A DNA stretch of 42,202 nt from Trichocoleus sp. FACHB-40 (GCF_014695915.1 NZ_JACJPF010000059.1:1-42202); one strand, 5' to 3'; positions 18,854 to 28,112 are shown, counted from the stretch's first letter. Program-made: numbers and translations. Notes: generated from the sequence alone by a model not told the origin.

Positions 18854-21145
18854 TCAGCTATTGTTCACAGGCTGCTGTTTCCCAGGAACTTTAGTGTAGT
18901 AACGGTGATAGTAATCATAGGAGCTAGTCGTATAGCCTTTAACTCCATTCGCTACCAAACCCAAAACAGGAGCATGAGAAGTTTTTAATCCATCTAAAAC
19001 TTGCCTTAGCACCGCTCGGTCTGTGCGGCCCAATCCCACAACCAGGACAATACCATCTGTATGAGGAGATAAAAGTTTGGTGTCTGCAAGTCCTAAAAGT
19101 GGTGGTGTGTCGTAAATAACCAGGTCAAAAGCTTCTTCAAAACGCTGGATTAAATTCTGCATTTTTTTGGATGAAAGCAGCCTGGTGGGGTCTGGGGGAA
19201 TTTGACCAGCAGTTAACACAAAGAGATTGTCTTCTAAGGGCGATCGCTGGATAATATCATCCACATTCATGTCTGTAGAAATGACATGGCTGAGTCCCCA
19301 GACATTAGGCAAATCCGTCAATTTATGAACTTGCGGTAGCCTGAGATCCGCATCCACCAGTAAAACCCGCTGACCCATAGCAGCTGCGGCTTGCGCCAGG
19401 TGCGTTGAAAGAGTTGATTTTCCTTCTGACGGAACCGAGGAACTAATAACTAGCGATCGCAGTGGCTTATCCGGACTGAGAAAATAAATATTCGCATGAA
19501 GAGAGCGAAACGCTTCCAAAAACGCAGAAGCATTGTAGTGTGCTTGTCCCTTCACGACTGACGACTGACCACTAACAACTGACTCCTGACTATTAGCGAG
19601 TTGTTTATTGAAAGGAATCAGCCCCAAAATCGGTAATCCAGTGCTATCTTTCAACTCATCGGGAGAGTGAAACACGTTGTCCAACTTTTCGATTAACAAC
19701 GCCGCTCCCATTCCTGCTAGTAACCCCGCAACCGCACCTAGCAAAATACTGCGTGGCGCATTAGGTGAAATCGGCTCTTGAGGCTGTTTAGGTTCAGAAA
19801 GCTTTTGCCAAGGGAGATTTTTTCGCGCCGCCTCAATCTGTAGGGTTTCCCGGACACCGAGAAAGCGGTTCAAGCTTTCTGTTGCGACCTGTAGCTCTCG
19901 CTGTAAATCTGTGTAATAACGAGCAGTGACAGCTAGTTGTTTTAGCTGTTGACTCATCTGATTTTCGGCAAGAGCGATCGCTTGCTGACGCCTTTCCAAC
20001 ACTCGAATCTGATTAGCCGCCTCCACCATCTCCTTAGTTAGAGACAGGCGAATCGAATTTGGGGATGCACTCTCGGCATCTAAAACCACACCAGAAGAAT
20101 TGCTTCCCAATACCCCTACCGCTTCTTGTCGTAACAAAGGCAGCAAATTTTCCCGTTGTTCTAGCAGTTTCTGAATGTTAGGGCTTTCTTGCGTGAACCG
20201 CGCTGACTCAGCAGCAATTTTACTTTCTACCTCAGAAAGTTGATTGAGTAACTGCTGATAGCGGGGTGCTTCCGAAAGCGCCGCCATCGCCAACGCCTGA
20301 TTCGGTTCTAACCCTAATTGTTTTTGCAAAGTTGAGTAAAGCGATCGCGTTTCGCCGAGTCTGCTTTGGGTTTCCTGTCGCTGCTGCACAATGCCGCTAA
20401 CGCGATTAGTTAGGAGTTGTCCCTGAGTTTCCGGATCGATGAGGTTGTATTTTTGGCGAAACTCCTGGAGTCTTTCCTGAAGTTTGTCTACTCGCTCATA
20501 TTGTTTTTCTAACTGCTTTTCAACAAATTTAATACCTTGTTGCAGGCTATTTTGCTGCTGAGAGAGACTGTAGTCAACATATCCATCAGCAACTTTTTCT
20601 AGAATAAATTGAATTTTTTGAGGGTCTGAATCCTGGTAGCTAACTTCTAAAATTTTTGTTTCAGACAGCCGATTAATCGCCAGTTTTTGCACCAGCGTAC
20701 TGTAATCAATCTCTGGATATCGCTCTTTAATTTTCTCAACGATTGGAGAAATTACTTGGGGACTCCATAAAACCTGAATTTGAGTAGCGTAATCTATGCT
20801 GGGAGTTTGAATGCTGGCATTTTTACCTAAGCTTTGGTTGAATTCATCAAACTTATCTTCACCAGTTACAGAGCCTACTAACAGCTGAAACCTGCCTTCG
20901 TACTTGGGAGCGCGGCTCAAAACCCAAGATACAGCTCCAGAAGTTACAGCGATCGCTACCCCCGTAATCACGATCGCCCGACGCCTGACAACAGCCAATA
21001 GCTGACGAAGATCCAGTTTATCTTCGTCAGCCTCGTTAAACCCAGTAGAACGGGGAAGGCCGCCGCCGTAGGGCGGTTTTATGGCGCTCCTGTGGTTCCC
21101 TGTACTTTGTGGCAGCAACGGCTGAAAATCTCCATCGGAACCCAT
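18854..21145 (-). CDS. Wzc-like polysaccharide co-polymerase and BY-kinase fusion
   Basis: Controls chain length and export of the polysaccharide with the Wza-like protein at 370-1860. A Wzz domain begins near 44 (DLRQLLAVVRRRAIVITGV), with the first membrane span about 55-75. A long coiled-coil periplasmic region (about 180-450) follows, then a second span near 465-488. The cytoplasmic BY-kinase domain (about 540-735) has Walker A PSEGKST near 572, Walker A' VLLVDADLR near 595 and Walker B LVIYDTPP near 676. A tyrosine-rich tail (GYTTSSYDYYHRYYTK, six Tyr) is the autophosphorylation site. Between span 2 and the kinase lies an odd insert, SQESVVSGQSSVVKGQ, encoded by a degenerate 7-bp-type repeat (about 19555-19592). 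Confidence 0.93.
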   Translation of the reverse strand: MGSDGDFQPLLPQSTGNHRSAIKPPYGGGLPRSTGFNEADEDKLDLRQLLAVVRRRAIVITGVAIAVTSGAVSWVLSRAPKYEGRFQLLVGSVTGEDKFDEFNQSLGKNASIQTPSIDYATQIQVLWSPQVISPIVEKIKERYPEIDYSTLVQKLAINRLSETKILEVSYQDSDPQKIQFILEKVADGYVDYSLSQQQNSLQQGIKFVEKQLEKQYERVDKLQERLQEFRQKYNLIDPETQGQLLTNRVSGIVQQRQETQSRLGETRSLYSTLQKQLGLEPNQALAMAALSEAPRYQQLLNQLSEVESKIAAESARFTQESPNIQKLLEQRENLLPLLRQEAVGVLGSNSSGVVLDAESASPNSIRLSLTKEMVEAANQIRVLERRQQAIALAENQMSQQLKQLAVTARYYTDLQRELQVATESLNRFLGVRETLQIEAARKNLPWQKLSEPKQPQEPISPNAPRSILLGAVAGLLAGMGAALLIEKLDNVFHSPDELKDSTGLPILGLIPFNKQLANSQESVVSGQSSVVKGQAHYNASAFLEAFRSLHANIYFLSPDKPLRSLVISSSVPSEGKSTLSTHLAQAAAAMGQRVLLVDADLRLPQVHKLTDLPNVWGLSHVISTDMNVDDIIQRSPLEDNLFVLTAGQIPPDPTRLLSSKKMQNLIQRFEEAFDLVIYDTPPLLGLADTKLLSPHTDGIVLVVGLGRTDRAVLRQVLDGLKTSHAPVLGLVANGVKGYTTSSYDYYHRYYTKVPGKQQPVNNS

Positions 21146-21165
21146 AGCTTAACAATGCCGAGTAA

Positions 21166-21239
21166 AGAATTCAGGAGTCAGGAGTGCCTAATGCCAGCCC
21201 AATTCCCCAATTGTGGCTCCCTTGTGACTCCTGAATTCT
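21166..21239. repeat. 15-bp perfect inverted repeat in the kinase/GT4 divergent spacer
   Basis: AGAATTCAGGAGTCA at 21166-21180 is exactly mirrored by TGACTCCTGAATTCT at 21225-21239, with a 44-base centre that also holds CCAATT/AATTGG pairing. It sits just upstream of the kinase start in the 445-bp spacer 21146-21590. The right part of that spacer (21240-21590) is AT-rich and must hold the promoters of both divergent genes, but I cannot name convincing -35/-10 boxes. No gene is seen there. Confidence 0.65.
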
Positions 21240-21590
21240 AGATACAGCACTGTGCTAGCCTATCAGGATAAAATCCATGACTAGATTGCTGGGATTATAT
21301 TTTTGGGATCAGCTGTAAAAAAGTGACGAAGTTACTCCCTTAGATGGGCGACACTGCTCACCCAGGAAGTCTCTAATCAGTCTTTACCAGATTCTTCTGG
21401 ATGCGATCCGGATAATTATAGGCAAATCTGTAGTTTTTTTAGTCCCTACACGGTTGGTAAATTTAAAAAATCAGAAAATTCTTTGTTATCAGTGGGTTTC
21501 ACCTGTTTATCCAGCTACCGAATTTATCGGTAAACTCTACACGGTAGTAACATCAATTACACATTATCCCTATCAAGTCAGCGAGGCTGC

Positions 21591-23021
21591 ATGAGCAACG
21601 GGAAGATTCCAAAACAGCATATTAGTAGGGGCGGGTTCCCAGAAACCCAGTCTTTGAAGCCAGAAGCGCTAATTCCTTCTAACCTGCCCGTAAGACTGTC
21701 TATCATTACCCAATATTATCCGCCAGACTACGCAGCGACAGGGCAGCTGATTGAAGAACTAGCAGTTAACTTGGGTTCCTTAGGTTTGCCAGTGCAAATC
21801 TTTACCGGACAGCCGGGGTATGCCTTCCGAAAGCAAACGGCACCACCAATTGAGCGATCGGAGCGACTTTTAGTTAAGCGATCGCGCACTGCTCAGATAT
21901 GGCCCCAGCGAATTCGCGGCAAAGCCGTCAATGGACTCTTATTCTGCTTGCGATCCGGACTCCACCTGATAAAAACTGGCAGTCGCGGCGATATTTTGCT
22001 CCTCACCACAGCCCCCCCCTTCTTGCCAATTCTCGGCTATTTAGCTAACTTATGCTTTGGTTTACCCTACGTTTGTCTCCTCTACGACTTATATCCCGAT
22101 GTTGCTGTCGAACTCAATGTCGTTCCTGCCCAAAACCTATTAGTTCGATTTTGGAATTTTCTCAACTGTTGTGTTTGGAAAAATGCTAAAAGAATTATCG
22201 TCCTCAGCCCTTCAATGAAAGAGCGAGTAGTCGCCAAATGCCCAGAAGTTACTAATAAGATTTCCGTAATTCATAACTGGGCAGATCCAGGCTGGATTGT
22301 ACCTATTGCCAAGCAAGATAATTGGTTCGCCCAAGAATTTAATCTAGTTGACACTTTCACCGTCCTCTACTCCGGTAACATGGGGCGCTGTCACGACATG
22401 GAGACAATTTTAGAAGCAGCTAGCCTGCTGGAAAATGAACCCATTCAGTTTGTTTTCATTGGCAACGGTGCCAAGCGCCAAACTTGCATCAATAAAATTA
22501 GCACTCTCGGCTTAAGCAATTGTCGCTTCTTGCCATACCAAAGCAAGCAGAATTTACCCTACTCCCTCACCGCTTGCGACTTATCCTTAGTTAGCATTAG
22601 CCCAGGCATGGAAGGATTAGTAGTACCCAGTAAGTTCTACGCTGCTTTAGCAGCTGGGCGTCCCATTGCTGTAATTAGCGAACAACACTCCTATCTCCGC
22701 CAGTTGATGACTGAAGCTAATTGTGGTGCTGCCTTCAACAATGGGGATGCTAGTGGTCTAGCTAAGTTTATTCGTTGTTTAGCAACTTCCCCGCAATTGC
22801 AGACTCGGATGGGACAGGCTGGGCGTCAATATCTGGAGTCAAACTTTACGCCTGAGATTATTGCCCAGCAATACTCAAAAATCTTGCAAGAGGCAGTCAA
22901 GGAACCAATGGAACCACTCAGTTCACCTAGTTTTAAATGGCTGCGCCGATACAATTCATCTCACTTTGTCAAGAACCAGTCAGGAGGGGTTGTAAAAGTT
23001 TCTAAGCATCATCAGGATTGA
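21591..23021 (+). CDS. Family 4 glycosyltransferase, WcaI-like
   Basis: A GT-B enzyme of 476 aa. LSIITQYYPPDYAATGQLIEEL resembles the opening of WcaI-type colanic-acid transferases (only the core is quoted: YYPPDYAATGQLIEEL). The C-terminal domain starts near 253 (TVLYSGNMGRCHDMETIL). The expected E-x7-E region reads SPGMEGLVVPSKFYAALAAG, which has the PSK variant of this subfamily. It has no Shine-Dalgarno that stands out. It stands alone, divergent from the kinase gene. Its 3' end overlaps the convergent TspO-like gene by 20 bp. Likely a transferase of the same polysaccharide pathway. Confidence 0.85.
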   Translation: MSNGKIPKQHISRGGFPETQSLKPEALIPSNLPVRLSIITQYYPPDYAATGQLIEELAVNLGSLGLPVQIFTGQPGYAFRKQTAPPIERSERLLVKRSRTAQIWPQRIRGKAVNGLLFCLRSGLHLIKTGSRGDILLLTTAPPFLPILGYLANLCFGLPYVCLLYDLYPDVAVELNVVPAQNLLVRFWNFLNCCVWKNAKRIIVLSPSMKERVVAKCPEVTNKISVIHNWADPGWIVPIAKQDNWFAQEFNLVDTFTVLYSGNMGRCHDMETILEAASLLENEPIQFVFIGNGAKRQTCINKISTLGLSNCRFLPYQSKQNLPYSLTACDLSLVSISPGMEGLVVPSKFYAALAAGRPIAVISEQHSYLRQLMTEANCGAAFNNGDASGLAKFIRCLATSPQLQTRMGQAGRQYLESNFTPEIIAQQYSKILQEAVKEPMEPLSSPSFKWLRRYNSSHFVKNQSGGVVKVSKHHQD

Positions 23022-23463
23022 GTTTAGCCAATACCCAAGTAGTGTAAGTTCCTATCGGACTCCAGAGTAAATAGGGAATTAACAACACAGATGCAACAGC
23101 CGAGATTTGTAATACAGTCAGTGCCAAAATCAAACTTAATATGAAACCAATTCCGCCTACGATGGTGCCGACTTTGAGACTGCGGAGCCTTAACATCAGG
23201 GGGTTGTAGGCAACTGTAACTAATTCTAGTAACACGTAGAAGCCCATTAGCCACCAATTTTTGGTGCGTTCCCAGACAACATAAGCTGACCAAGCACCAC
23301 AAATAAAAACTACTATCCAAATCAAAGGAATAGCCGCCTCAAAAGTTAACCATCTCGGTCTTTGCAGCCGTTTGAACCACTTAACATCATTGGGCGTAAT
23401 TAAGTTGCTCAAGCCAGCAACTAAAAAAGTTACGCCTCCAATCACCATCCAAGATTTAATCAT
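23002..23463 (-). CDS. TspO/MBR-family tryptophan-rich sensory protein
   Basis: The frame opens at 23517, but the ATG at 23463 follows AAGGGTAGGGGC, a good ribosome site, and starts at the conserved N-terminus (153 aa). Five hydrophobic spans are visible. WFKRLQRPRWLTFEAAIPLIW is close to the family's W-x2-L-x2-P-x-W-x-P pattern (key residues W, L, P, W), and Trp residues recur in later spans (RTKNWWLMGFYVLLELV, YLLWSPIGTYTTWVLAKLNP). TspO proteins bind tetrapyrroles and sterol-like ligands and affect pigment and stress responses. The canonical PxWxPP is altered to PRWLTF, so it may be a divergent branch. Confidence 0.75.
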   Translation of the reverse strand: MIKSWMVIGGVTFLVAGLSNLITPNDVKWFKRLQRPRWLTFEAAIPLIWIVVFICGAWSAYVVWERTKNWWLMGFYVLLELVTVAYNPLMLRLRSLKVGTIVGGIGFILSLILALTVLQISAVASVLLIPYLLWSPIGTYTTWVLAKLNPDDA

Positions 23464-23735
23464 GCCCCTACCCTTCGCAACACCAAACCTGCTAGCCATC
23501 TGTAGCGATTTTGTCAAGTTGAGAAGCTAATTGTAATCACCCGCTAGTCAGAATCTAAGCTTGCTGATGACTGTTGTCGCAGCTACGCAAGGCCAATCTG
23601 CTGTTTTTGCTTCCTTTAGGGAGCATAGTTCCAACGCTACGGCTCTAGTGCATCCGCGCCGCTATGCTAAAGCGCTAGAACTACTTTTGACACAAGCCTT
23701 TGGGTGCTACAGTCAAAGTAGCTACAAAAAACACT

Positions 23736-24041
23736 ATGACCGTCCAACTAGACCGAATTGAAATTCGCTTAGAGCGACTGGTAACAGTCATTGAGCAACA
23801 AGCTCAGACAGCTGAACGTCAAGCTCAGACAGCTGAACGTCAACAGCAGACCATTCAGCAGTTTGTCAATGTTTTGGCTGAACAAGCCAGAGCAATTACA
23901 GAACTTAGCCAAACTGCTAGGGAAGCTGTCTTGGCTTCACAGCGTGCGGCTCAAGCTGCTGAGGCGGCGGCGATTGTGGCTGAAAATAATCAAAATGCTA
24001 TTCGTGATTTGATTGAAGAACTCGGACGAGGACGCGATTAG
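23736..24041 (+). CDS. Small coiled-coil protein of unknown function
   Basis: The ATG at 23736 is chosen over an upstream TTG at 23700. The 101-aa product is almost entirely alpha-helical and Gln/Ala/Glu-rich, with heptad spacing and no cysteines. Residues about 22-35 are a tandem duplication of QAQTAER, coded by two exact 21-bp copies at 23799-23840. Such small coiled-coil proteins are common in cyanobacteria near Uma2 and nuclease-like genes; function is unknown. The preceding 23464-23735 spacer contains a fold-back repeat (GGAGCATAG near 23621 and CTATGCT near 23662). Confidence 0.55.
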   Translation: MTVQLDRIEIRLERLVTVIEQQAQTAERQAQTAERQQQTIQQFVNVLAEQARAITELSQTAREAVLASQRAAQAAEAAAIVAENNQNAIRDLIEELGRGRD

Positions 24042-24091
24042 TGCGATCGCTTCTGTGATGTTGTGGTGGAGAGTGCGATCTCTTCTGTGAT
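24040..24091. repeat. 20-bp direct repeat at a gene-truncation point
   Basis: AGTGCGATCGCTTCTGTGAT at 24040-24059 recurs at 24072-24091 with one change (C to T inside the HIP1 core). The first copy abuts the stop of the coiled-coil gene. The second abuts the place where the nuclease-like reading frame loses its family sequence. It may mark a deletion junction. Confidence 0.7.
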
Positions 24092-24094
24092 TTA

Positions 24095-24419
24095 GCAGCT
24101 CTGGCGAACGACTAATAATAAAATCGCAACTTCCGTTTAATCCCTTTTGTCCATCAACCGTAAAATCAATGCCTGAGAATAAACTTATTTGAGCATTCAA
24201 ATGTTTCCTCACCGAAATTAAAATCGGTGCAATAATCATTTCCGAACGAGCTTTTTCCGTATTACTTGCAAGGGCTAAAGGTACATTTTCTCGGAGTGTT
24301 CCTGCTAAAAATGAGCGACATTCTAACTTAGGTACAGAGGAGAATATATCAATTTTGTCAGAAATGCTTAAGTCAAAGGTTTTCTTCACCCTATCTAAAG
24401 TAAAGTCACTGTATGCCAT
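24095..24419 (-). pseudogene. 3'-truncated cyanobacterial nuclease-like gene
   Basis: Starting at an ATG at 24419, residues 1-108 follow a family I know from many cyanobacteria: MAYSDFTLDRVKKTFDL, LRENVPLALASNTEKARSEM, ISLFSGIDFTVD, GLNGSCDFIISRSPE. In full-length members this is followed by an IVEAKNE-type block and a total of about 190-200 aa, suggesting a PD-(D/E)XK-like fold. Here that half is missing. After SPELLN the frame runs on for about 50 unrelated residues antisense to the coiled-coil gene, ending at 23937. The start overlaps the Uma2 stop by 14 bp, so the two were probably one operon. It is probably inactive. Confidence 0.7.
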
Positions 24420-25071
24420 TTGACTGATTTGTTTCCCTAATTCCTATTTTATCTCTCACCCAAGCTCGAAATGATTTTAACAGTGCAATTTCACCGATAC
24501 TTTTACTTTGCTCAATAAATCGGCTTATTTCAGTTACCGATACGATGGGAAAGGCAATACTAAATTCACACTCAATATATTTTCCTTCTGCTAGCTGATA
24601 GAATTTTAAATTTCGTCCGTCATATCTCCAGAGTTCAGTCACTCCCAGCGCTGAGTAAATCTCAAACTTGTTAACAGAACTGCTGGTAATATCGATTTCA
24701 ATAGCTAAGTCAGGCGGCGGATCTGTTTCTAAATTGAGTTTTTGCTTACCTCTTACCGCTAGTTCGTTTTGGATATAGTAACAATTATCAGGTTCTATGC
24801 CTCGATTGGCTATTTGTCGCTTCAAAGTAGTAGAACCAGCACTCTTTATTTCAATGTCTAGTTCTAAAGCTAAGAAGATGATTAAATTACCAAAATTACT
24901 TTTGGGGTTTTCATGTTCAAAAAGCGGGGTCATAAGTTCTAGAGTGCTTCCGTCATAAGCAAACCGCCAGCCTCTATCTTCACCTGTTTCTATCAGCAAG
25001 GCTTCTAAAGTTTCCCAGCTGATGTTGGGTAGCACGGTTCTTTGTTCTGCTGGAATAGAGGTGGTAATCAT
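24406..25071 (-). CDS. Uma2-family (DUF820) putative endonuclease
   Basis: A 221-aa protein with the Uma2 core: LEALLIETGEDRGWRFAYDG, LELMTPLFEHENPKSNFG, GIEPDNCYYIQN and PPDLAIEIDITSSS, then ALGVTELWRYDG. The D and E-x-D residues in the last blocks match the PD-(D/E)XK nuclease fold proposed for this family. Uma2 genes are present in many copies in cyanobacteria, often beside repeats; their biological role is unresolved. It overlaps the truncated nuclease-like gene downstream and is preceded by the repeat cluster at 25111-25325. Confidence 0.85.
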   Translation of the reverse strand: MITTSIPAEQRTVLPNISWETLEALLIETGEDRGWRFAYDGSTLELMTPLFEHENPKSNFGNLIIFLALELDIEIKSAGSTTLKRQIANRGIEPDNCYYIQNELAVRGKQKLNLETDPPPDLAIEIDITSSSVNKFEIYSALGVTELWRYDGRNLKFYQLAEGKYIECEFSIAFPIVSVTEISRFIEQSKSIGEIALLKSFRAWVRDKIGIRETNQSNGIQ

Positions 25072-25110
25072 ACTTTGAATTACTCAATTTTCTAGCATTA
25101 CACTTGAAGG

Positions 25111-25325
25111 GGCGGTTGAAACCGCAGCTACACAGACAAAACCTGCCTACGCAGGTTTCAAAAGTTTAAGGTTTTGTAAGTCCGCGCAGGCGGACTTAGT
25201 TTGTGTAGCCGCGAATTACATTCGCCAGGGCTTAAGGGTGGTTGAAACCGCAGCTACTTTGAGTTTTTGTAAGTCCGCCTGCACGGACTTAGTTTGTATA
25301 GCCGCGAATTACATTCGCCAGGGGT
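25111..25325. repeat. Duplicated palindrome-rich repeat between the Uma2 gene and sufS
   Basis: Two direct copies make up this spacer. TTGAAACCGCAGCTAC occurs at 25116-25131 and 25242-25257, and GCCGCGAATTACATTCGCCA follows in each copy (from about 25208 and 25301). Each copy contains hairpins such as AACCTGCCTACGCAGGTT and AAGTCCGC...GCGGACTT; the second copy is shorter and lacks the first hairpin. A relative lies at 34630-34765. No gene is contained. Confidence 0.75.
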
Positions 25326-25334
25326 TATGTTGAC

Positions 25335-26597
25335 TTAGCCGAAGATACTGCCAAAAAATTCGACAGCTTCTTTCAAAGATGCGATGAAAAGATCAATCTC
25401 TTCGCGGGTGTTGTAGAAATACAAACTCGCCCGTGCAGTAGATTGCACTTTCAGGTAACGGTGTAAGGGTTGGGTGCAGTGGTGTCCGGCGCGGATGGCG
25501 ATGCCAGCTTGATCTAAAATAGTGGACAAGTCGTGAGGGTGGACATCTCCAGCCGTGAATGCAGCGAGTGCGGCTCTACCTTCTCCGGTGCTGGTGGGTT
25601 GTGGCCCATAAGTTTTGATTTCTGGGATTTGCTGCAAGTGTTGGAAGAGATAAGCTGTTAATTCAGCTTCGTAGGTATGGATGTTGTGCATACCAATGCC
25701 ACTAAGATAATCTACTGCTGCACCGAGCGCGATCGCTTCCCCAATTGATGGCGTTCCCGCTTCAAACTTATGCGGTAAATCTGCATAAGTAGCATGGTCG
25801 AGAAATACATCCGCAATCATCTCCCCACCGCCTAAGAAGGGAGGCATGGAACGCAGTAAGTCTAACTTACCGTAGAGGAAGCCAATCCCAGTCGGGGCGC
25901 ACATTTTGTGACCGGAGGCGACTAGCCAATCGCAGTCTACGGCTTGCACGTCTAACACCATGTGAGGTGCAGCTTGGCAAGCATCAATTAAGACTTTGGC
26001 ACCGTATTTGTGAGCGATTTCGGTTATCGATTTAACTGGATTAATACATCCCAATGTGTTAGAGACATAAACAGTGCTAACCAGTTTGGTTTTGTCGGAA
26101 ATTAATGATTTGAAGTGTTCTAAATCAAAAATTCCGTCTGAAGTTAGTTCTACAAACTTCAGCACCGCACCTGTTTTTTGCGCCACGAACTGCCAAGGAA
26201 TTAAATTGCTATGGTGTTCCATTACGGAGAGGATAATTTCATCCCCTCTCTGCAAATTGTTCATTCCCCAACTGTAAGCGATTAAGTTAATCGCTTCGCT
26301 AGCGTTGCGGGTGTAGATAATTTCCTGACGCGAAGCAGCATTTACGAAAGCGGCAACTTTGTCTCTAGCACCTTCGTAGGCATCTGTGGCTTTGGCGCTA
26401 AGGGTGTGAACGCCCCGGTGTACGTTTGAATTATACTGCTCATAGTAATCCCGAATGGCGTTTAGCACCGCCAGAGGTTTTTGGGATGTGGCGGCGTTGT
26501 CTAGATAAACTAGGGGTTTGCCGTTGACTTCTTGGTGCAGAATTGGGAAATCTGCACGGACTTTATCGGCTAGTGTTCTGTCTTTGGTAAGAGTCAT
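25335..26597 (-). CDS. sufS: SufS cysteine desulfurase
   Basis: A PLP-dependent class V aminotransferase-fold enzyme that converts cysteine to alanine and passes the sulfane sulfur to the SufBCD scaffold. The N-terminus (residues 10-40) has the [20 protein letters not shown] opening. The PLP lysine is in [11 protein letters not shown] near 227, and the catalytic cysteine sits in [11 protein letters not shown] near 368, the group II arrangement. At 420 aa it is the usual length. It is last in the leftward sufBCDS operon, 126 bp after sufD, with a repeat-filled spacer in between. Confidence 0.95.
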   Translation of the reverse strand: MTLTKDRTLADKVRADFPILHQEVNGKPLVYLDNAATSQKPLAVLNAIRDYYEQYNSNVHRGVHTLSAKATDAYEGARDKVAAFVNAASRQEIIYTRNASEAINLIAYSWGMNNLQRGDEIILSVMEHHSNLIPWQFVAQKTGAVLKFVELTSDGIFDLEHFKSLISDKTKLVSTVYVSNTLGCINPVKSITEIAHKYGAKVLIDACQAAPHMVLDVQAVDCDWLVASGHKMCAPTGIGFLYGKLDLLRSMPPFLGGGEMIADVFLDHATYADLPHKFEAGTPSIGEAIALGAAVDYLSGIGMHNIHTYEAELTAYLFQHLQQIPEIKTYGPQPTSTGEGRAALAAFTAGDVHPHDLSTILDQAGIAIRAGHHCTQPLHRYLKVQSTARASLYFYNTREEIDLFIASLKEAVEFFGSIFG

Positions 26598-26606
26598 TGG
26601 TAATTA

Positions 26607-26706
26607 GTAATGGGTAATTGATAATTGGTAATTGATAATTGGTAATTGATAATTGGTAATTGGTAAAAGTTAGAAGTTATTTCTTCAACATCCCATTACC
26701 CATTAC
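26607..26706. repeat. Heptanucleotide tandem repeat and inverted repeat between sufD and sufS
   Basis: GGTAATTGATAATT occurs in three exact tandem copies at 26613-26654, followed by a partial copy. Each unit is two related heptamers (GGTAATT and GATAATT). GTAATGGGTAAT at 26607-26618 is mirrored by ATTACCCATTAC at 26695-26706, so the transcript could fold the whole spacer into a long stem. This matches the short tandemly repeated repetitive (STRR) sequences described in filamentous cyanobacteria. Confidence 0.8.
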
Positions 26707-26723
26707 CTATTACCGATTCCACA

Positions 26724-28112
26724 CTATTCGATTGTTCTACAAGCAACACATCGAGAGAGACTTGTTTGCAAAGAAGCGATGGGAATCTGGTTGATTATTT
26801 CAATAGCAAAAGCGTCAACTAACAAGTTGTTAGCACTCGCTTTGTCTAAACCGCGACTTTGCAGGTAAAAGACTTCATCATCATCTAACTGACTTACTGT
26901 TGCACCGTGAGTACATTTCACGTTATCGGCAATGATTTCCAGTTGGGGTTTAGTATCGACTCTCGCTTTAGGCGACAACAGCAAGTTCCGATTTAATTGT
27001 CCAGCATCCGTCAATTGTGCTGCTTTGGCAACAAAGACTTTCCCGTTAAATACGGAATGCGCCTTATCAGCCACAATACACTTTTGTAATTGACGAGTTG
27101 TGCTGTGGGGATGGTTGAGAATGATTGCGCTATGAGTATCGCCAATCTGTTCCCCAGAAATCATGGTTAAACCATTAAGGGTGGTTTCAGTTTGTTCGCC
27201 CAACTGATAAATTTCTAAGTTGTGGCGGGATATTTTGCCACCCAAACTCACTGCATTGCAAGTGTAGCGGCTGTTGCGGGATTGCGCGATCGCACTCTTG
27301 CCAATATGAAACGCTGCGCCACTATCTCGTTGAATCCGGTTGTGGCGAACTTCAGCATTTTCTTCTACCCAAATCTCTGTAACCGTATTGATTAAGTACG
27401 GATGAGTTTTATCTGCACACCAGTCGCCGACTGGCAGATAATCTTCTATCAGAGTTACTTGAGAGTTAGGTTCGGCGACGACCAAACACCGTGGCTGAGA
27501 GAGAGTAGGGCGATCGCTAAAAGTAGACAGAAACAGCAAATGAATCGGTGTTTCAAGTACCAGATTCTTCGCCACCCACACTACAGCAGCATCAGTTAAG
27601 CCTGCCGTATTCAGGGCGGTGAATACCTCATCAAAACCCTTTTGTTGGGCGAAATAATTGTCGATGCGAGTGCGATAAGTTATTGGAAGTTGGGCTAAAT
27701 TTCCGGCAAATACCCCTTCTGGCAAATTGGCAACAGATGACAGTCCGGGTGCATAAACACCGTTAACGAAAACTAGACGACTTTCGGCTGCTTCTGCTAA
27801 AGTTAATCCTTCAATTGCTGACTGGGGTACATCCGCAGATTTCGCAGCTTGGAAAGACAACTTTAACAAAGGCGAGATATCAGTGACACGCCACTCTTCA
27901 TCGCGGGTAGTGGGAAACTTGAGATGAGGTAGCCAGGAAGCAGCGCGATCGCGTAATTCTTGCAACCAGCCAACCATCTCTGGATCGAGTACCTGTAATT
28001 CTTGACTGCGAGACACGTTTAACAACTCAATCAGCTTGGCATCTCGATTAGTTGCAGCAGATTTTAACCCAACTTCTTCTGGATTGGGGATAGAAGTTAC
28101 TTGAATTGTCAT
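26724..28112 (-). CDS. sufD: SufD, Fe-S scaffold subunit
   Basis: Partner of SufB and SufC in the scaffold complex. The 462-aa protein has an N-terminal helical part containing [16 protein letters not shown], then the parallel beta-helix domain. Toward the end, [23 protein letters not shown]-type sequence is visible (key part [17 protein letters not shown]), followed by [14 protein letters not shown], both SufBD-family hallmarks. The conserved His in CTHGAT is the residue needed for cluster assembly in E. coli SufD. Its ATG overlaps the sufC stop by 4 bp (ATGA at 28112-28109), so translation is coupled. Confidence 0.94.
   Translation of the reverse strand: MTIQVTSIPNPEEVGLKSAATNRDAKLIELLNVSRSQELQVLDPEMVGWLQELRDRAASWLPHLKFPTTRDEEWRVTDISPLLKLSFQAAKSADVPQSAIEGLTLAEAAESRLVFVNGVYAPGLSSVANLPEGVFAGNLAQLPITYRTRIDNYFAQQKGFDEVFTALNTAGLTDAAVVWVAKNLVLETPIHLLFLSTFSDRPTLSQPRCLVVAEPNSQVTLIEDYLPVGDWCADKTHPYLINTVTEIWVEENAEVRHNRIQRDSGAAFHIGKSAIAQSRNSRYTCNAVSLGGKISRHNLEIYQLGEQTETTLNGLTMISGEQIGDTHSAIILNHPHSTTRQLQKCIVADKAHSVFNGKVFVAKAAQLTDAGQLNRNLLLSPKARVDTKPQLEIIADNVKCTHGATVSQLDDDEVFYLQSRGLDKASANNLLVDAFAIEIINQIPIASLQTSLSRCVACRTIE

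Noticed and set aside
23024-23320. 98-codon minus-strand frame
   Set aside because: It is a second frame inside the TspO-like gene, whose membrane spans and Trp pattern are convincing.
23561-23761. 66-codon plus-strand frame before the coiled-coil gene
   Set aside because: It runs across a fold-back repeat and overlaps the coiled-coil start in another frame; no coding signal.
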